DNA of 28,313 bases from SIG603 sp044432645 (GTDB taxonomy: Bacteria; Bacillota; Clostridia; Oscillospirales; Acutalibacteraceae). The translations under genes were made by a program, and so were the position numbers. The stretch is from positions 1 to 28,313 of the forward strand of contig JAWXUM010000033.1 in assembly GCA_044432645.1 (NCBI GenBank). Reading direction: 5' to 3'. Under the pieces are notes generated by a model, which worked only from the letters and a program-made list of their open reading frames with translations, did not search any database and was not told where the DNA came from. Shown here in pieces: positions 22,011-28,313 of this stretch. The stretch's first letter is position 1, and the number at the start of each line of letters is the position of its first letter.

Positions 22011-23305
22011 GGCATTATTATAACACAATGAAAAGTTTTATTTTTGTCGTCAGAATAAAATTTATAAAATCCGTTGTATTTTTCCACAACATTTATTATA
22101 CTTTTTATTCCATATCCATGCGCTGTTTTATCTTTTTTTATGGTTTGAAATTCATCATTAATTTGTACAGGAGCAGTTTTGTATGTGTTTACAATATTAA
22201 TGGTAGTCACTTTTTGAAGATCATCATATCGTATAGATAAATCGACAAAAGAGCCTTCACAGTTTAATGCTGCCTCATAGGAATTATCTAGCAAATTACC
22301 AAACAAAGAAGTTAAATCATTATCTTCAATAAAATCAATACTATGAGGCATTACCATAAAGTTAGCATTTATCTTATTATTTAAGAACATTTGATGATAT
22401 CTTGATAAAACTAAACTCAAAATATGATTTTCACTGAATTTTATATTTGTCTGCAACACAGGATTTTTTTCCAATTCTTTAATGTAATTTTTAATATCAT
22501 CAAAAGATTTTTCATTTACTAAATCATCAATTATTCTTAAATGTTTACGTATATCATGAATCAGAATTCTTTGATTTTCGTTTTGTTCGTCAAGAAGACT
22601 ATAAAATTGTTTGTCGATTATTTCTCGTTGTAAAGTTTTTTGAGTTTCCAAATACTGGTGATTAAGTTTTTTAAAACGTGTGTCAGCGATAAATATTAAT
22701 ATATTTGCAATTAAAAAGATAATACAAATAATTGTTATAGATATTTCCAAAAAATGATTTAACTCTTCACAAAACAAAACATTCATAAAAATCATATACA
22801 TTATAAATGTAGCTAAAGGAGTAAGCCAAATAGACCATTGCGTGCTGATTGTAAACTCATCGGATTCCTTTGCAGGGTAAAAATTCAATATACTTAACAT
22901 TGTTATGAAATATAAAAATTTAGAGATTATAATTAGGCAAGTACCAACAGCTGGATTGCTAATGTATACACTCATATCATTATACATCAAGTTAAAACAC
23001 ATTATTAAAATAATTTCGCTTGCTGCTAAAACTAAAGTAACAATAGTTGTGTGAATAATGGAGTCTTTAATATTTGTCTTAAATAATAATTTGCATATCA
23101 AAAAAACTAAAATTATGTTTATGGTACTATTTAAAATAACAGTATCGCTAGAGTAGGTTATCGAATGTATTGCAAATCCTAATATCAAACAAATTGCTGT
23201 TATTTTATTGCTATACTTGGGATAAAACAGAGTGCTTAAATATTTGAATAAAATTAAGCCTTCAATTGATATAGCAATTTTAGCAATAAGATCAAAAGTT
23301 ATCAT
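22001..23305 (-). CDS. AgrC-like sensor histidine kinase (GHKL family)
   Basis: This 434-residue protein has six or seven membrane helices (1-205), a coiled linker and a GHKL kinase domain. The phosphorylated His is His250 in ILIHDIRKHL, the N box is SLFGNLLDNSYEA (Asn337/Asn341) and the G box is HGYGIKSI (396-402). This is the layout of peptide-sensing kinases of the AgrC/ComD/BlpH group (HPK10). Its ATG at 23305 overlaps the stop of the regulator gene (ATGA) and uses AAGGAG eight bases upstream. No AgrB/AgrD or double-glycine peptide gene is seen nearby, so the signal may be an external peptide or membrane damage. Confidence 0.9.
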   Translation of the reverse strand: MITFDLIAKIAISIEGLILFKYLSTLFYPKYSNKITAICLILGFAIHSITYSSDTVILNSTINIILVFLICKLLFKTNIKDSIIHTTIVTLVLAASEIILIMCFNLMYNDMSVYISNPAVGTCLIIISKFLYFITMLSILNFYPAKESDEFTISTQWSIWLTPLATFIMYMIFMNVLFCEELNHFLEISITIICIIFLIANILIFIADTRFKKLNHQYLETQKTLQREIIDKQFYSLLDEQNENQRILIHDIRKHLRIIDDLVNEKSFDDIKNYIKELEKNPVLQTNIKFSENHILSLVLSRYHQMFLNNKINANFMVMPHSIDFIEDNDLTSLFGNLLDNSYEAALNCEGSFVDLSIRYDDLQKVTTINIVNTYKTAPVQINDEFQTIKKDKTAHGYGIKSIINVVEKYNGFYKFYSDDKNKTFHCVIIMPFM

Positions 23306-24021
23306 AGCATTCTCTCCTTGTACCATAAATATTTATCTTTCAAATCCTTATATTTTCTAGTGGAAAGATAAGCATCAACTTCAATGTCGTTATATTTAAG
23401 CAGGATACTCATTTTATCGAATTTTACAATGTAGCGTAAATTAACTATAAATTCTCGATGACTTCTGAAAAAAGAAGATCCTTCTAGTGTTTTTTCTAAA
23501 GAGGTAATAGATTTTGTACTTGAAATATTTCCATTTATAGTATGAATAACACTACCCCTTTTATCAACTTTTACGCAAATAATATTATTTGTGTTAAGCG
23601 TTATTATATCGGTTTTTGTTTCAATTACTATTTCTTTTAATTCATTATTATATTGATATAAAGCGTCATTTAAATTGCGAAACAGATTATTCTTGTTAAT
23701 TGGTTTTGTTAAAAACCTAAAGAAAGAAAATCTAAAAGCCTCGTCTATATATCCTACATGTGAGGTCACAATGAAAATTTTTATATTGGGATTTTTTTCT
23801 TTTAATATTTTACCAATATAATTTCCGCTAAGCTCTCCACCTAATTCGACATCTAAAAAAGCGAAATCAGGATAACCGTCCTTATATCGCAATAATTCTT
23901 CTGCTGACTTAAATAATTTGTATTCAATATTTGGTGTTTTTTTATTTTCAAAAAATTCCTTGACTAAATTATGTATCTCAGTCAAATACATTTCGTTGTC
24001 ATCGCAAATATAAATTAACAC
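23302..24021 (-). CDS. AgrA-like LytTR response regulator
   Basis: This 239-residue regulator has an intact receiver (Asp7/Asp8, phosphorylation site Asp57 in FAFLDVEL, Ser/Thr 86-87, Lys106 in FLTKPI) and a LytTR DNA-binding domain (about 140-235; SSFFRSHREFIVNLRYI). It starts at GTG 24021 with TAGGAG seven bases upstream and is translationally coupled to the kinase. LytTR proteins bind two 9-bp direct repeats 12-13 bp apart. Such pairs occur upstream of three transcription units in this module and beside this gene, so the regulator probably controls the module and maybe itself. Confidence 0.92.
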   Translation of the reverse strand: MLIYICDDNEMYLTEIHNLVKEFFENKKTPNIEYKLFKSAEELLRYKDGYPDFAFLDVELGGELSGNYIGKILKEKNPNIKIFIVTSHVGYIDEAFRFSFFRFLTKPINKNNLFRNLNDALYQYNNELKEIVIETKTDIITLNTNNIICVKVDKRGSVIHTINGNISSTKSITSLEKTLEGSSFFRSHREFIVNLRYIVKFDKMSILLKYNDIEVDAYLSTRKYKDLKDKYLWYKERML

Positions 24022-24050
24022 ACAATCACTCCTAAATTTTACTTAGTTAA

Positions 24051-24079
24051 ATGGTAATATATTTTTTCTTTAATGTCAA
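24051..24079 (-). promoter_or_regulatory. Probable promoter of the regulator-kinase operon
   Basis: On the minus strand TTGACA (24079-24074) is followed by a 17-base spacer and a weak -10 box TACCAT (24056-24051), 30 bases before the GTG start. Confidence 0.5.
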
Positions 24080-24094
24080 ACTTTTATCTTGGTC

Positions 24095-24124
24095 TTTCAT
24101 GTAATTTTTTTATGCTTTCACGTT
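24095..24124 (+). promoter_or_regulatory. Fourth paired LytTR-type box, near the regulator gene
   Basis: TTTCATGTA (24095-24103), 12 bases, and TTTCACGTT (24116-24124) form the same 21-bp-period pair. The orientation is opposite to the regulator gene, and the pair is 15 bases from its -35 box instead of 7. It may serve autoregulation, or a plus-strand start with TTGATA at 24132-24137, for which no good -10 box was found. Confidence 0.45.
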
Positions 24125-24162
24125 ATATTAGTTGATAGTAAACAAATTATAAGATTTAACAA

Positions 24163-24210
24163 AATAACGGTTTACCAGTTCACGCAAATGCAAACTAGTA
24201 AACCGTTATT
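24163..24210. terminator. Hairpin terminator between the small protein gene and the regulator gene
   Basis: Perfect 13-bp arms (AATAACGGTTTAC / GTAAACCGTTATT) enclose a 22-base loop with an extra short pairing. It lies just after the stop of the minus-strand gene at 24233, so it should end that transcript. T-rich sequence flanks both sides. Confidence 0.7.
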
Positions 24211-24232
24211 TGTATGCTTTTTAAAATTGTTG

Positions 24233-24727
24233 CTAATTAACAGACTCTCCGAATAGTGATAAAGCTTCTTCAAGTGCTGTAAAGCTTAAATCATTTTCTA
24301 TGTGCTGATACTTGTAATAATTTCCATCTGATTGTGCTGGAGTGCAGATAAACCAATTCATATATTTGATTTTTTCTATTTCATTTCCAGATGTGTCATA
24401 AAAGTAAATTGTCGATGGTCCGCCTCCGTCAGTGTTAGTGTTACGCCATGTACTCACATAAGTATATTCACCAGAAATCATATGACACAGTTCATCTATA
24501 ACAGTTTGATTTTCGGAATATTCTAATTTTTTTGCACCAAATCCGTTACAATAACAAATAACATATCCTATTTCATCAGGGTCAAGGTCATACATAATAG
24601 ATTCACTTGGTCGATTAAGCTTTACTATGCTCAGTACTAATATTACTGCCACAATAACTAATGTTATTCCGATTTTCCAGCGTCTACTTATGTGTACAAA
24701 CTTTCTTGTTAGGCTATCATTGTTCAT
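24233..24727 (-). CDS. Single-pass membrane protein with extracellular domain, unknown function
   Basis: This 164-residue protein has a short cytoplasmic tail with the basic pair of Arg (ISRRWK), one membrane helix (about 19-38) and an extracellular domain of about 120 residues. That domain contains three Cys (VICYCNGFG, ELCHMI), plus FICTPAQ, and a Gly/Thr-rich loop (TNTDGGGPST). No family is recognised. ATG 24727 follows AGGGAGAAT. It is monocistronic on the minus strand, divergent from the ABC operon and preceded by its own paired LytTR-type box, which points to co-regulation with the transporter. It could be an immunity-type or stress-sensing accessory protein; this is inferred from context only. 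Confidence 0.7.
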   Translation of the reverse strand: MNNDSLTRKFVHISRRWKIGITLVIVAVILVLSIVKLNRPSESIMYDLDPDEIGYVICYCNGFGAKKLEYSENQTVIDELCHMISGEYTYVSTWRNTNTDGGGPSTIYFYDTSGNEIEKIKYMNWFICTPAQSDGNYYKYQHIENDLSFTALEEALSLFGESVN

Positions 24728-24773
24728 ATAATTCTCCCTTTATTGATTTTTAAATTTTCTATATCTAATTATA

Positions 24774-24837
24774 TTATAGACTAAACCATAAAATAAGCAA
24801 AATAAATAACATGAATGTTTACTATAACAGCATGAAA
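24774..24837 (-). promoter_or_regulatory. Promoter with paired LytTR-type boxes, 164-residue protein gene
   Basis: On the minus strand TTTCATGCT (24837-24829), 12 bases, and ATTCATGTT (24816-24808) are followed after seven bases by TTGCTT (24800-24795) and then by TATAAT (24779-24774; 15-base spacer). The distance from box to -10 is 28 bases. Confidence 0.7.
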
Positions 24838-24925
24838 GCTACAATTATAATATATTTACATGATATAACAATGTTTTTTCAGTAGAATAATGTACTGAAT
24901 TATTTTTTATATGTTTTCACTGTAC

Positions 24926-24991
24926 ATTCGTGTTGAAAATTTGACATTTCATGTGAATTACATAGCTTAAATTTTATTTTTTTAATATAAT
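24926..24991 (+). promoter_or_regulatory. Promoter with paired LytTR-type boxes, ABC transporter operon
   Basis: ATTCGTGTT (24926-24934), 12 bases, and TTTCATGTG (24947-24955) are followed after seven bases by a poor -35 (TAGCTT, 24963-24968), a 17-base spacer and TATAAT (24986-24991). A poor -35 next to the boxes is typical of activator-dependent promoters. The 24728-25033 gap holds these two divergent promoters and no gene. Confidence 0.7.
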
Positions 24992-25033
24992 ATTTTCAAG
25001 TAAGTAAACAACATAAAATAAGGAGGACTTATC

Positions 25034-25861
25034 ATGTTAAAGAAATCAGTATACACTCAAATTAAAATCTTATTAAATCAAAAATTAGCAATTATAACTT
25101 TCTTTTTAATGCTTATTTTAGTTTTATATAATTATTTTAATAATATTTATATAAATCTAGGTAAAGATGTAATTGAATTGTTTCAACCTATGTTAATAAC
25201 GACCATTTCAGGTTATAAAAATATATCATTTTATTTTATGCAATATTTCCCATTTATGGTGATACTACCTGCATCTTTCTCTTATATGCTAGATAAAAGT
25301 GCAAATACTACAATCTTTTTAGAATTAAGAGTTGGAAAAAAATATTATTATATCGGTAAAGTAATTGCTGTTTTCTTGGTAACTTTTTTAGTTTTTACAA
25401 TACCACTTCTTCTAGAAATACTTTTAAATTTAATAGCCTTTCCAATTCAAGCAAATGGTGACCCAAATGGATTCCCAATATATTCAGATACATTCATTTC
25501 CACAGTAGATTCATGGTTTTTGCCATCCTTGTATGTAATTAGTCCCGTATTATATACTGTTACATTTACTATTATTTTTGGACTTGTCTGTGGACTCTTA
25601 TCAGTTTTCACATTAGCGATTTCTACACTAGATTTAATTAAATTCAAAATAATTTTATTCATTCCGATATACCTTTTGTTTATACTTCTAATTTTTATAG
25701 AATCATTTTTTAGTCTATCTATTTCAACTAATTACATTGATTATATTAGAATTTTTAGTAATGTTAATTTAGGTGGAGGAGCATACATTTCAGTGTTATG
25801 CAGCCTTTTACTTGTTTCATTGCTAATAATCGCTTTTAAAGCTCGAAAGGACAGTTTGTAA
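25034..25861 (+). CDS. ABC-2-like permease subunit, first of two
   Basis: This 275-residue protein has about six membrane helices (near 17-37, 70-90, 110-137, 170-205, 208-232, 250-270) and extracellular loops, the longest around residues 138-165. It fits the small permeases of the BcrB/LanE/LanG kind that export or expel antimicrobial peptides. Start: ATG 25034 with AAGGAGGACTT, a near-perfect ribosome binding site. Its stop is directly followed by the ATG of the next permease, so the two are co-translated and should form a heterodimeric channel with the ATPase downstream. Confidence 0.78.
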   Translation: MLKKSVYTQIKILLNQKLAIITFFLMLILVLYNYFNNIYINLGKDVIELFQPMLITTISGYKNISFYFMQYFPFMVILPASFSYMLDKSANTTIFLELRVGKKYYYIGKVIAVFLVTFLVFTIPLLLEILLNLIAFPIQANGDPNGFPIYSDTFISTVDSWFLPSLYVISPVLYTVTFTIIFGLVCGLLSVFTLAISTLDLIKFKIILFIPIYLLFILLIFIESFFSLSISTNYIDYIRIFSNVNLGGGAYISVLCSLLLVSLLIIAFKARKDSL

Positions 25862-26683
25862 ATGAAAGTATATGTTAAACTACTTACATTATCGTTTATA
25901 TTTGGGTTGATTTTTTACTTTTCCTATCGAACAGCTGATTTTCTTTCAGATGTTATACTTATAATGGGTTTTCAAAACTATGAAATATTTATTGGTGAAA
26001 CATTTAAATTAGTTCAATTTTTACTACCTTTTATTCTTTTTCAAATGCTATTTGGAACATATATTTATCAGCATTTTTGCACGGCTTCTATCTATCATTT
26101 TACACGAATTAATAATAGAATAAAATGGTTTTTAAAAGAATCTGTTAATCTTCTAATTTATTGTGTTAGTTATGTTATATTGCTAGTTGTATTTACAACT
26201 GTATTCTTTGAAATATCTAATACCTTAACTTATGATAAAGAATCTTTTATAATACTTGTGTGCTATGTGTTGATAAATAGTTTATTTTTATTTTTCATTA
26301 CACTTTTAACAAATATTCTATCCATTAATTTCAAAAGTCATGTTGGATTTATGATTTCAAACGGATTTGTACTTGCTTGCATTTCTATTTTTATTTATTG
26401 GGATGATAAGTTGGCTTTCTATAAAACCGAAAATATTAATATAGAAGATATACAATCAGATGGGAAACTAATTCAACTTAATCCTATCTCGCATTTAGTA
26501 ATTAAATGGCACAGTAGTAACATAGAAACTGTAAACGAGCGTATTAATCAATTTGGTATAAATTTCGATTTATATAGTTCAGTTGTGCTCTTTTTATTAT
26601 TATCAATTTTAACTATTATCGTTGGCTGTTTAATAGTTAAAAATAAAGATTTTATTATAACAAATACCGAAACAGGAGATTAA
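25862..26683 (+). CDS. ABC-2-like permease subunit, second of two
   Basis: This 273-residue protein has about six membrane helices and a large loop (about 182-235; DDKLAFYKTENINIEDIQSD) before the last helix. Sequence likeness to the first permease is not evident by eye, but size and helix number match, as in LanE/LanG pairs. FCTASIYHFTRINNR near residues 71-85 resembles a cytoplasmic coupling segment. The gene begins immediately after the first permease's stop and ends two bases before the ATPase gene. Confidence 0.75.
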   Translation: MKVYVKLLTLSFIFGLIFYFSYRTADFLSDVILIMGFQNYEIFIGETFKLVQFLLPFILFQMLFGTYIYQHFCTASIYHFTRINNRIKWFLKESVNLLIYCVSYVILLVVFTTVFFEISNTLTYDKESFIILVCYVLINSLFLFFITLLTNILSINFKSHVGFMISNGFVLACISIFIYWDDKLAFYKTENINIEDIQSDGKLIQLNPISHLVIKWHSSNIETVNERINQFGINFDLYSSVVLFLLLSILTIIVGCLIVKNKDFIITNTETGD

Positions 26684-26685
26684 TA

Positions 26686-27324
26686 ATGGAAATTATAGTT
26701 AAAAATATAAACAAAAAAATTAAAAATAGAAAAATACTTAGCAATATAAGCTTGCATTTAGAAAGTGGCACAGTATACGGATTTGTTGGAAGAAACGGAT
26801 CTGGCAAAACTATGCTGTTCAGAGCACTAGCGGGTTTGATGAAAGTGGACAGTGGAGAAATTATCATAAATAATAAGGTATTACACAAGGACATAATTGT
26901 TCCTGATAGCATTGGTTTAGTATTAGAAAATGCAGGTTTGTACCCAGAGTTTACTGGTCGTAAAAATTTACAAATATTAGCTAAGCTCCAAAATATTGTA
27001 TCAGATAAAGAAATCGATAATGCTATAAGACGAGTTGGTCTTGATCCCAATGATAAACGCATTTATAGAAAATATTCTTTGGGTATGAAACAAAGGATAG
27101 TTATAGCGCAAGCAATAATGGAAAAACCAAAAATTTTAATGTTGGACGAACCTACAAATGCTCTTGATGAAAGTGGTGTACAAGAAATAAGAGAAATTGT
27201 AAGAGAAGAAAAAAATAGAGGTGCATTAATTCTTATAGCCAGCCATAATAAAGACGATATTAAGCTGTTAGCTGATAAAGTTTTCTATATGAATTCTGGT
27301 CGTCTTTCTGAAATGGAGATATAA
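26686..27324 (+). CDS. ABC transporter ATPase, BcrA/LanF-like
   Basis: This 212-residue ATPase has Walker A GRNGSGKT, a Q-loop position occupied by VLENAGLYPEFTG, the signature YSLGMKQRIVIAQAIM, Walker B ILMLDEPTNALDE and the switch His in IASHNKDD. The YSLGMKQR signature is typical of ATPases that serve bacitracin or lantibiotic self-protection and similar exporters. It is at the short end for the family because the C-terminal extension is absent. It has GGAGATTAATA upstream, within the end of the permease gene. Confidence 0.88.
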   Translation: MEIIVKNINKKIKNRKILSNISLHLESGTVYGFVGRNGSGKTMLFRALAGLMKVDSGEIIINNKVLHKDIIVPDSIGLVLENAGLYPEFTGRKNLQILAKLQNIVSDKEIDNAIRRVGLDPNDKRIYRKYSLGMKQRIVIAQAIMEKPKILMLDEPTNALDESGVQEIREIVREEKNRGALILIASHNKDDIKLLADKVFYMNSGRLSEMEI

Positions 27325-27325
27325 T

Positions 27326-28036
27326 ATGAAAATTAAGATAATAGCACTTATAACGTCATGCTTGTTTATTGTAGCTTCAATAATAGGTTTAATTACGAAA
27401 AATAATTATAGCAATATCAATTTAGAAGAAACCACTTTATTGAATTTTCATGTAGCATTAGCGAGTGAAAAAAACATTGAACCACAATGCGAATTCATTT
27501 TAGAAAGTATTTATTCTGAGAATTCAAACACATATATTGAAGAAGACTTTCAAGTTAATATAATATTAAGAGTAGAACCGATTGAAGATATGGACTTTAT
27601 TTTTATGGATACAATACAAGAAGTTAAAGTTTTAGAAGTTTACAAAGGTGATAATATTATAGAAGGTGATGTAATAAAAATAACATCATCTTCAGGTAGC
27701 ATTAGCTTAAATTATGATCGTACAAGCGAATACATAAATATAGTTAATATGGGATTTATAAATGAACTTGAAATAGGAGAGGAATATTTGGTTTTATTAA
27801 ATGGTAAAGTAGAAACTATAGACCAAGAAATCGTTTATGAAGCTCCTAGTTTTTTAGTTACTCCTTTTTTCTCTTATAGCGATACAGAAAACAGTCTACC
27901 TGAATTAGAAAATAACAGTGATAGTTATGTTGCGTATTCAAAGGTGAGTCAAAATGAATTTTTCGTTCAAAACGAAAACGCTTTAAATATGCTTAATGAG
28001 TTAAAAACAGAGTTAATTCAAATGTATCCAAATTAG
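27326..28036 (+). CDS. Exported protein of unknown function, last gene of the ABC operon
   Basis: This 236-residue protein has an N-terminal hydrophobic segment (about 5-24) without lipobox Cys, so it is an anchored or secreted protein. The mature part has a beta-rich pattern, with TIQEVKVLEVYKGDNIIEGDVIKITSSSG (about 92-120) and a later LEIGEEYLVLLNG. Such 'EVYKGD-I-EGD-I' segments occur in uncharacterised exported proteins of Firmicutes, often of small beta-barrel form. It starts one base after the ATPase stop (GGAGATATA upstream), so it belongs to the operon and may act as an extracellular partner of the transporter; that role is inferred. Confidence 0.7.
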   Translation: MKIKIIALITSCLFIVASIIGLITKNNYSNINLEETTLLNFHVALASEKNIEPQCEFILESIYSENSNTYIEEDFQVNIILRVEPIEDMDFIFMDTIQEVKVLEVYKGDNIIEGDVIKITSSSGSISLNYDRTSEYINIVNMGFINELEIGEEYLVLLNGKVETIDQEIVYEAPSFLVTPFFSYSDTENSLPELENNSDSYVAYSKVSQNEFFVQNENALNMLNELKTELIQMYPN

Positions 28037-28052
28037 GTATGTTTAATAATAA

Positions 28053-28157
28053 CCACCCATCAAAATTAGACACGTTCATTTTTGGTGGTATACTTAACAA
28101 TAGATGCACAGTGTATGGCAACATATGTCCTTCTAGTATTTCTACTCCTTTGTATCT
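28053..28157 (-). pseudogene. Fragment of an IS200-type transposase (TnpA)
   Basis: On the minus strand this stretch reads KGVEILEGHM.PYTVHLLLSIPPKMNVSNF, which matches the core of IS200/IS605 TnpA (pattern KGVEILE...PDHIHMLVSIPPKMSVSKF). The metal-binding HUH pair has lost its first His (TVH instead of HIH or HVH), and the frame lacks the usual N-terminus and C-terminal Tyr region. It is a decayed remnant, not a working transposase. Confidence 0.7.
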
Positions 28158-28246
28158 GCCACAGCCACTTAGTGTGGGATAAACTGTTACTTTTATATAA
28201 ATGTCAATATAAAAATGCACAAAAATTATAATATAAGAATGTACAA

Positions 28247-28313
28247 TTACTCATCTTGATTGAAGATGTTTTGCAGTCTGAAAGACCTGCCTTTAATAGT
28301 TACAACATTTGCG
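28247..28313 (-). CDS. C-terminal end of a probable IstB-like (IS21 family) ATPase, cut by the window edge
   Basis: Only the last 21 codons are visible on the minus strand: ANVVTIKGRSFRLQ, then NIFNQDE and a TAA stop. The pattern 'H-A-x-V-x-x-I-K-G-x-S-[FY]-R-L' is typical of IstB C-termini. The call rests on a very short stretch. Confidence 0.45.
   Translation of the reverse strand, partial: ANVVTIKGRSFRLQNIFNQDE

Noticed and set aside
24022..25033. Search for a pheromone or bacteriocin gene (AgrD-like or double-glycine leader)
   Set aside because: No short frame with a ribosome binding site and suitable leader was found in the gaps near the two-component system.
1..28313. tRNA, rRNA or known riboswitch genes
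   Set aside because: No cloverleaf, rRNA or recognisable riboswitch core was noticed; a covariance-model scan was not possible here.

Overview
The window looks like a chromosomal segment of a low-GC Gram-positive bacterium of the class Clostridia, probably an uncultured gut commensal. The evidence is AT-rich DNA, strong AGGAGG-type ribosome binding sites, sigma-A promoters of TTGACA-N17-TATAAT type, CDP-glycerol (teichoic-acid-like) transferases, LytTR regulators and a TnpX-type mobilizable element. The species cannot be named from the sequence.

Left part (1-16215), chromosomal housekeeping and accessory genes: a GH2 beta-galactosidase-type enzyme (minus strand); a membrane-anchored DHHW-family protein whose DHHW motif has decayed; a TM2 protein with a Pro/Gln/His-rich tandem-repeat tail; and a tight five-gene plus-strand operon (RlmD-type rRNA methyltransferase, alpha/beta hydrolase, ABC-F ATPase, TIGR01906-type membrane protein, LytTR regulator with a receiver that cannot be phosphorylated in the usual way). 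Convergent to that operon is a four-gene minus-strand operon for an anionic wall polymer (two CDP-glycerol glycerophosphotransferase-like enzymes and the TagG/TagH-type exporter), then a COG2509-type flavoprotein. The intergenic DNA carries REP/MITE-like hairpin repeats, including an 88-bp pair in inverted orientation about 10 kb apart.

Middle part (about 16216-21200), an integrative mobilizable element on the minus strand: large serine recombinase, TnpW-like small protein, MOBP-type relaxase, MobC-type accessory protein, then about 850 bp without a convincing gene that holds inverted repeats and many TGACA-type short repeats (candidate oriT and control region).

Right part (about 21260-28036), an AT-richer module that may be cargo of the element: an AgrA/AgrC-like two-component system, two small membrane-anchored proteins, and a BcrAB/LanFEG-like ABC transporter operon with an exported fourth protein. 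Paired 9-bp boxes of consensus WTTCRYGYW, spaced by exactly 12 bp (21-bp period), lie in front of three transcription units at a nearly constant distance (28-30 bp) from the -10 box. A fourth pair lies beside the regulator gene. I read this as one self-contained stimulus-responsive membrane-defence regulon; no pheromone gene was found. The window ends in insertion-sequence debris: a decayed IS200 transposase fragment and what looks like the tail of an IstB-type gene.
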